Assembly (NCBI GenBank): GCA_035606355.1 | Contig: DATNFO010000018.1 | Span: forward strand, 186,001-250,000 | From: Sulfopaludibacter sp035606355 | GTDB lineage: Bacteria; Acidobacteriota; Terriglobia; Bryobacterales; Bryobacteraceae | Length of the DNA stretch: 64,000 bases | Direction of reading: 5' to 3' | Part shown: positions 59,821 through 64,000 of the stretch, piece by piece | Position numbering within the stretch: position 1 is the first letter of the stretch | Layout: each line of letters begins with the position of its first letter | Made by a program: the position numbers and the translations under genes | The notes under the pieces: generated by a model | What the model saw: the letters and a program-made list of their open reading frames with translations, nothing else | What the model was told of the DNA's origin: nothing | The model's database searches: none

Positions 59821-60965
59821 GGCAAGACCTCCAGCATTCGATCAATATCACCGGGGCTGATGTAGAAATGCGGCGAGGTACGGACCCAACCGGCGCGAGG
59901 TGCTGCCGCGATTCCGGCGGACTGCAGGCGCCGGACTACTTCGATCGCCTCCATCCCCGGCTTGCGGAAGCTGACGATGCCCGCGCCGGTTTCCGCTGTT
60001 CGCGTGCGCAGCAGCTCGTATCCTCTTGCAGTCACGCCGTCTGCGATGCGGTCGCCGAGATTTTGGATATGCGGGGCGATTTCTCTGACCCCCACTTCAA
60101 GTAAAAGCTCGATTGAAGCACGTAAGCCATAGCATCCAATGGTATTCAGAGTTCCGCACTCGTATCGGCCGGCATCCGGCCTGAGAGTCATATCGCGGGA
60201 AGCATAGTCGTTGTACCCAGCCACATTCGTCCAACCAAACTCCACCGGAAATACTTGATCCTGCAAATCTTGGCTTACATATAGGATGCCGCAACCCTCC
60301 GGACCCAGCAGCCACTTATGCCCGTCGGCGGCCAATGCGTCTATGTGGGATTTCCGGATGTCGAGGGGGAAGGCGCCGAGGCCCTGAATCGCATCTACCA
60401 AATAGATGCAGCGGTTTCGATGGCAAATCTCACCGATTGCTTCAATAGGCGCCCGGTAGCCGCTGAGGAACTGAACGAAGCTGATGGCCAAGAGGCGCGC
60501 GCCCTTCGAGGCCTGATCGATCGCCTCCAGCGAGTCTTCCACACTCAGCCAGGTGACTGCCACACCCTGTTGCTCCAGGCGTTTCCAAGGATAGAAATTG
60601 GCCGGAAATTCTTCGCGGAAGGCCACAATCCGATCACCGGGCTTCCACTCGATGCCCATGGCGATGGTGGCGATGCCTTCGCTGGTGTTTTTGACCAAGG
60701 CAATTTCGCCGGACTCGGAGCCGATGAGGCGCGCGGCGGCGCTGCGGACACCATCGTATGCGGCCAGCCATTCGTCGTAATGCCGGCTGCCGAAGTTCAT
60801 GCAATCGTCGGCAAGGTGCTTCATGGCGTCCGCGGCCGGCTTGCACAAGGGCGAAACCGCGGCGTGATTCAGATAAACCAACCGCTCCCGAACGGGAAAA
60901 TTGTGGGCGTACCGTTCCCAAATCGCAGTTCCGGGGGAAGATTTAGCAATCGAATCCAAGGGCAT
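59817..60965 (-). CDS. class V aminotransferase (cysteine desulfurase-like)
   Basis: The 382-residue PLP enzyme has YLNHAAVSPLCKPAADAM, ALVKNTSEGIATIAMG, YLVDAIQGLGAFPLDIR, and the PLP lysine in ALAADGHKWLLGPEGCG. The pattern is that of the CsdA/SufS-like group of uncertain substrate; the mobile-loop cysteine expected of a group II desulfurase is not obvious. ATG 60965 was chosen over a frame from 61043. TATTGT lies 6 nt before it. It overlaps the M14 peptidase gene by 4 bp. Confidence 0.85.
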   Translation of the reverse strand: MPLDSIAKSSPGTAIWERYAHNFPVRERLVYLNHAAVSPLCKPAADAMKHLADDCMNFGSRHYDEWLAAYDGVRSAAARLIGSESGEIALVKNTSEGIATIAMGIEWKPGDRIVAFREEFPANFYPWKRLEQQGVAVTWLSVEDSLEAIDQASKGARLLAISFVQFLSGYRAPIEAIGEICHRNRCIYLVDAIQGLGAFPLDIRKSHIDALAADGHKWLLGPEGCGILYVSQDLQDQVFPVEFGWTNVAGYNDYASRDMTLRPDAGRYECGTLNTIGCYGLRASIELLLEVGVREIAPHIQNLGDRIADGVTARGYELLRTRTAETGAGIVSFRKPGMEAIEVVRRLQSAGIAAAPRAGWVRTSPHFYISPGDIDRMLEVLP

Positions 60966-61005
60966 TCCCTTACAATAAGGCAAAAGGGCCCCTGGAGGCA
61001 TGGGA
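60966..61005. promoter_or_regulatory. shared divergent -10 element, aminotransferase / M48 gene
   Basis: The sequence TTACAATAA gives TACAAT on the plus strand (60971-60976) and TATTGT on the minus strand (60977-60972), overlapping by five bases. The minus box is 6 nt from the aminotransferase ATG. The plus box is 29 nt before ATG 61006, which has GGAGG 7 nt upstream. Confidence 0.4.
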
Positions 61006-61845
61006 ATGAAACGGATGTTCGCCGGAGCGGGACTCGCGCTCATCGCGGCGGCACTCGTGTATGCGGGCGATCAGAAGGACGATCTCTCGAAGATCGGCAG
61101 CCGCGACGTCGGCAAGGGCGTGAACTTCTATTCCATGGAGAAGGAGATCGCGCTGGGGCGGCAGCTTGCGCAGGAAGTCAAGCGGCAGACCAAAGTTCTG
61201 GACGATCCGATTGTCGGCGAGTTCGTGAATCGCGTGGGCCAGAACCTGGTGCGCAATTCCGACGCGAAGGTGCCGTTCACGTTCGAAGTTCTCGATGGAC
61301 CGGAGGTGAACGCGTTCGCGCTGCCCGGCGGTTACGTGTTCGTCTACTCGGGGCTGCTGAAGATGGCGGATGAAGAGGACGAATTCGCGGCGGTGCTGGC
61401 GCATGAGATCGCGCACGTTGCGGCGCGCCACATGACCCGCGAAGCCACCCGCCAGCAGATTGCGCACATGGGGCGAATTCCGCTCGCGGTCGTGCTCGGT
61501 GGAGCGGCCGGCGCCGCGGCGCGCGAATCGACGGCCGTCATGCCTTTGCCGTTTCTGCATTTCGAGCGCAAAGACGAAAACGAAGCCGACTATCTGGGCG
61601 TTGAGTACCTGTACGCCGCGGGTTACGACCCCACCGGCGCGGTCAGCATGTTCGAAAAACTGGAGGCGATGCGCCGCAAGGATGCAGGCGCAGTCAAGCG
61701 GCTGTTTTCCACGCACCCGGCGGACGCGGACCGCATCGAGCGCACGCAGCGGGAGATCGAGCGCATTCTGCCATCGCGCCCTACTTACGTTGTGACCACG
61801 GCCGAGTACACAGCAATTCACGAACGCCTTCTGGCGCGGCAATGA
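61006..61845 (+). CDS. M48 family metalloprotease, secreted (BepA-like core)
   Basis: The 279-residue protein starts at ATG 61006; ATG 61000 is only 1 nt from the GGAGG and so is less suitable. After the signal peptide (MKRMFAGAGLALIAAALVYAG) comes the M48 domain with HEIAH (133-137) and Glu193 in ENEADYLG as third zinc ligand. The LPGGYVFVYSGLL strand and the loop after HEIAH follow the BepA/YfgC pattern. It probably handles envelope protein quality. The stop overlaps the next ATG (ATGA), a TIGR03435 protein. Confidence 0.92.
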   Translation: MKRMFAGAGLALIAAALVYAGDQKDDLSKIGSRDVGKGVNFYSMEKEIALGRQLAQEVKRQTKVLDDPIVGEFVNRVGQNLVRNSDAKVPFTFEVLDGPEVNAFALPGGYVFVYSGLLKMADEEDEFAAVLAHEIAHVAARHMTREATRQQIAHMGRIPLAVVLGGAAGAAARESTAVMPLPFLHFERKDENEADYLGVEYLYAAGYDPTGAVSMFEKLEAMRRKDAGAVKRLFSTHPADADRIERTQREIERILPSRPTYVVTTAEYTAIHERLLARQ

Positions 61846-62558
61846 AACCCGCAATTCTGGTGTGCTGCGCGGTTTGTGCGCTGGGACAGAGTTTCGATGT
61901 CGCCAGTCTCAAGCCGAATCCACGTCCGGCCGGGCGCGACGACCGCGGACATTTTCTTTTTGAGCCGAAGCGGGTGAGTGCCCGCAACGTCAGCTTGAAA
62001 GACCTCATTCTGGAAGCCTATGGCGCCGAGCCTTTCCAACTTTCCGGCGGGACCAGGTGGCTCGACACGGAGGAGTTCGATCTCGACGCGAGAACCGAAG
62101 CGCCGGCGGCGAAGGAGCAGATGCGGTCCGCGCTGCAAAACCTGCTCGCCGAGCGGTTCCATCTGACGCTCCGCAAAGAATCCAAGCAATTGAAGGGCTA
62201 CGAGCTGGTGGTGGATAAGAATGGCCCAAAGATCCACGCTGACGCCGCCGCCACGGGTTGGTTCCACGGCGACATGCGCCAACTCGCGAATTTGATCTCG
62301 GTGCAGTTGACGATCCCGCCGATTGCCGATCCGACGAGGCCTTCCTTCGCCAGCGGCACGCCGGTCCCGGTGATCGACAAAACGGGCCTTGAAGGAACCT
62401 ACGGATTTACGCCCGATGTGAAGCCTGAGTCCGGAGCGGATCCGTTCGTGACGTGGCAGAGAACGCTGCAGGAGCAGCTCGGCCTTCGGTTGGAAAGCCG
62501 GCGCGTGAACGCAGTACTGCTGGTCGTCCAGTCAGTGGATCGCCTGCGAGAACTTTAG
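61842..62558 (+). CDS. TIGR03435 family secreted protein (second copy)
   Basis: The 238-residue product has a cysteine-containing signal peptide (MKPAILVCCAVCALGQ), then FDVASLKPNPRP, NVSLKDLILEAYG, WLDTEEFDLDAR, LLAERFHLTLRKESKQL, and the C-terminal VIDKTGLEGTYGFTPD with LGLRLESRRVNAVLLVVQSVD. All are landmarks of this acidobacterial family of unknown function. It is a distant paralogue of the gene at 33647. It is coupled to the M48 metalloprotease gene by an ATGA overlap. Confidence 0.9.
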   Translation: MKPAILVCCAVCALGQSFDVASLKPNPRPAGRDDRGHFLFEPKRVSARNVSLKDLILEAYGAEPFQLSGGTRWLDTEEFDLDARTEAPAAKEQMRSALQNLLAERFHLTLRKESKQLKGYELVVDKNGPKIHADAAATGWFHGDMRQLANLISVQLTIPPIADPTRPSFASGTPVPVIDKTGLEGTYGFTPDVKPESGADPFVTWQRTLQEQLGLRLESRRVNAVLLVVQSVDRLREL

Positions 62559-62595
62559 GCGCGCGGAGGCGACAGGAAGCCGGCGCGACCTTACT

Positions 62596-64000
62596 TCACT
62601 TCAGAGCAATGGTAACCGGCGCCGAACTGATGCCGCCTTGCTGGAGTACGACCGGCTGCGGCCCACTCAATCCTGCCGGAATCGCCGCGCTGATCCGGTA
62701 CACTCCGGCGGACGCGACCATCGCCGTCACGGGAGCCGCTTTTCCGCCGATGGTTACTGTAAGCGAACCCTCACCTACTCCGGTCGCTAAAATGACCGCC
62801 GTATTGCCACTCGCGGTCGCCGAAAAAATGGAAGGAGCCGCCGCCACCACATTCACCGTAAAGCTCGCTCCAGCCCCGCGGTTGCTGATCACCACCAACT
62901 GCGGCCCGAGCGGCACATCCGCGGGAATCTGCGCATTGATTTGCGAGGGAGAAACGTACAGCAATGGCGCTGCCCGGTTCGCGATGGTGACAGTCACGCC
63001 GTTTAACTCAAACGGGCCAGTGTCGCCTTGCCAGCCGCTCAGGCCGGCCGGCACTTGGGCCAGCCCCGCGCCGAAAAGGGAGACCAACTCACCGGGCGCG
63101 ACGCTCACGGCGGAAGCATCCAAAGTAGCAGCGATGAGCGCCGCCACGCTCGGAGCTTCCGGCGCATCCGCGAGTTGCGCGCGCACGGCGCCAGCCGGCG
63201 CGGCGGTCGTATGCACGTTCAGGTAAAACTCCGAAGGCTCTCGCACCAGGTCGCGCAGGACGCCCGGTTCGATCAGCGGAAGGGACCACGCGTGCAGATT
63301 ACCCGATCCCGCATCGCTCGACAGGTTCGAAAGCAGTGCAATCGCAGCCGCGCCATCCTGACCGGTTATGCCGCGATGAATTTGTACGCCCAGAAACTGC
63401 TGCGGCGCGACGAAGCGGAAATTAAAATCCACCAGAAACGTGCCGGCAGCGATCGACCCATCGGAATTGCGAATCGTGTACAGCGTCAGGGTAGCCGGCA
63501 TGGAGCCTGTGTCCGGTGCGGCGGCGGTCTCGTTCGAGGAACTCAGCAACAAAGGAAACGCGGCAGAATCGCTCGACCGCAGTTGCGCCCGCAAGACGCC
63601 CGCCGGGCTTGCCGAGCTGTGAACATCCACATACAGCGACGAGGGATTGCTGAAGAGCGCCGTAAACGCGGACGTCTGGGTGCCAGTCGTGGTGGAGAGC
63701 TCAATGTAATACGGGCCGAGCGTGCCGATTCCGTCCGGCGGCGCGGTAAGGCCCCCGGGGAGCGTCGCGGAGAATACCACCGCGGCGTTCGCGGTGTGGA
63801 TCTGAAACGATGTCAGCGTGCTAAAGTCCTGCGAATTGTAGGAAAGCGAGAGATACAGTTCGCCGCTGGTCCAGTTCCCCGCGGCGTCCCTGGTTCCGAT
63901 CGCGATCACCTGCGCCACGCCGTACGCCTGCGGGAACGCAGGTCCTGGGAGCACATTGGCGGAACTCATCAGCCCCAGCATCACCGCGACCTGCGCCTTT
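62596..64000 (-). CDS. secreted CHRD/TIGR03437 protein, 5' end outside window
   Basis: The frame is open to the window end, so the N terminus is missing; the visible start (KAQVAVMLGLMSSANVL) looks like a signal peptide. Two CHRD-like beta units follow (SGELYLSLSYNSQDF to VDVHSSASPAGVLRAQL, and FLVDFNFRFVAPQQ to YLNVHTTAAPAGAVRAQL). The C terminus (PGELVSLFGAGLA, LLYVSPSQINAQIPADV, FTVNVVAAAPSIF, GEGSLTVTIGGKAAPV) is the TIGR03437 domain named after Solibacter. It is probably an extracellular protein of unknown function. Confidence 0.88.
   Translation of the reverse strand, partial: KAQVAVMLGLMSSANVLPGPAFPQAYGVAQVIAIGTRDAAGNWTSGELYLSLSYNSQDFSTLTSFQIHTANAAVVFSATLPGGLTAPPDGIGTLGPYYIELSTTTGTQTSAFTALFSNPSSLYVDVHSSASPAGVLRAQLRSSDSAAFPLLLSSSNETAAAPDTGSMPATLTLYTIRNSDGSIAAGTFLVDFNFRFVAPQQFLGVQIHRGITGQDGAAAIALLSNLSSDAGSGNLHAWSLPLIEPGVLRDLVREPSEFYLNVHTTAAPAGAVRAQLADAPEAPSVAALIAATLDASAVSVAPGELVSLFGAGLAQVPAGLSGWQGDTGPFELNGVTVTIANRAAPLLYVSPSQINAQIPADVPLGPQLVVISNRGAGASFTVNVVAAAPSIFSATASGNTAVILATGVGEGSLTVTIGGKAAPVTAMVASAGVYRISAAIPAGLSGPQPVVLQQGGISSAPVTIALK

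Overview
The window looks like a chromosomal segment of a soil Acidobacteriota, most probably Solibacter/Bryobacter-like. The lineage call rests on protein families: two TIGR03435-type proteins, a protein ending in the TIGR03437-type 'Solibacter C-terminal' domain, DUF1501 and DUF1549/DUF1553 partners, a PEP-CTERM protein, an ABC-permease/M1-peptidase fusion, and carboxypeptidase-regulatory-like secreted proteins. The DNA is GC-rich and densely coding, with many ATGA, GTGA or TGATG gene junctions. I see no rRNA, tRNA, CRISPR array, transposase or phage gene.

Layout. 1-1612: a small operon of an ArsR-like regulator (cut by the window edge), an SRPBCC protein and a methyltransferase. 1711-8250: S10 peptidase, ABC ATPase, permease-M1 fusion, STY0301-like protein. 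8313-11461: two tandem secreted regulatory-domain proteins. 11997-17624: Kbl, a flavin reductase, then HU, a site-2 protease, two glycosyltransferases and a prepilin peptidase. 17884-22475: a GH28 protein with a clipped CE8 domain, a VOC protein, and an ECF sigma/FecR pair. 22506-28907: an oxidative pentose-phosphate cluster (zwf, gnd, pgl, opcA, second zwf). 28988-32076: Tex and a degenerate-receiver/HATPase protein. 32175-41436: lineage-specific secreted proteins and a DUF1549/DUF1501/PPC operon. 41493-46341: trans-sulfuration enzyme, CysS, PilZ protein, UppS, CdsA. 46403-49825: PEP-CTERM protein, Zn alcohol dehydrogenase, SRPBCC, VOC. 49914-53884: an apparent envelope-proteolysis operon (WG-repeat lipoprotein, 58-aa protein, M50-CBS, HtrA) and a 40-aa membrane protein. 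53881-64000: LarE, GyrA, M14 peptidase, class V aminotransferase, M48 peptidase, TIGR03435 protein, and a CHRD/TIGR03437 protein cut by the window end.

The non-coding DNA is the most unusual part. Four clusters of a 90-bp palindromic element and its derivatives fill 11.5-12.0, 17.6-17.9, 21.2-21.5 and 25.2-25.6 kb. One sits inside the sigma/FecR operon and carries an open frame whose two ends overlap both neighbours as ATGA. A second class consists of head-to-tail perfect hairpins with 2-4-nt loops, mostly between converging genes. A third repeat (GCGTTCATC type) occurs between genes and also inside a glycosyltransferase coding sequence. Several transcription units have a TANNNT box 6-7 nt before the start codon, suggesting leaderless mRNAs.

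Functions were assigned by motif reading only; no database search was run.
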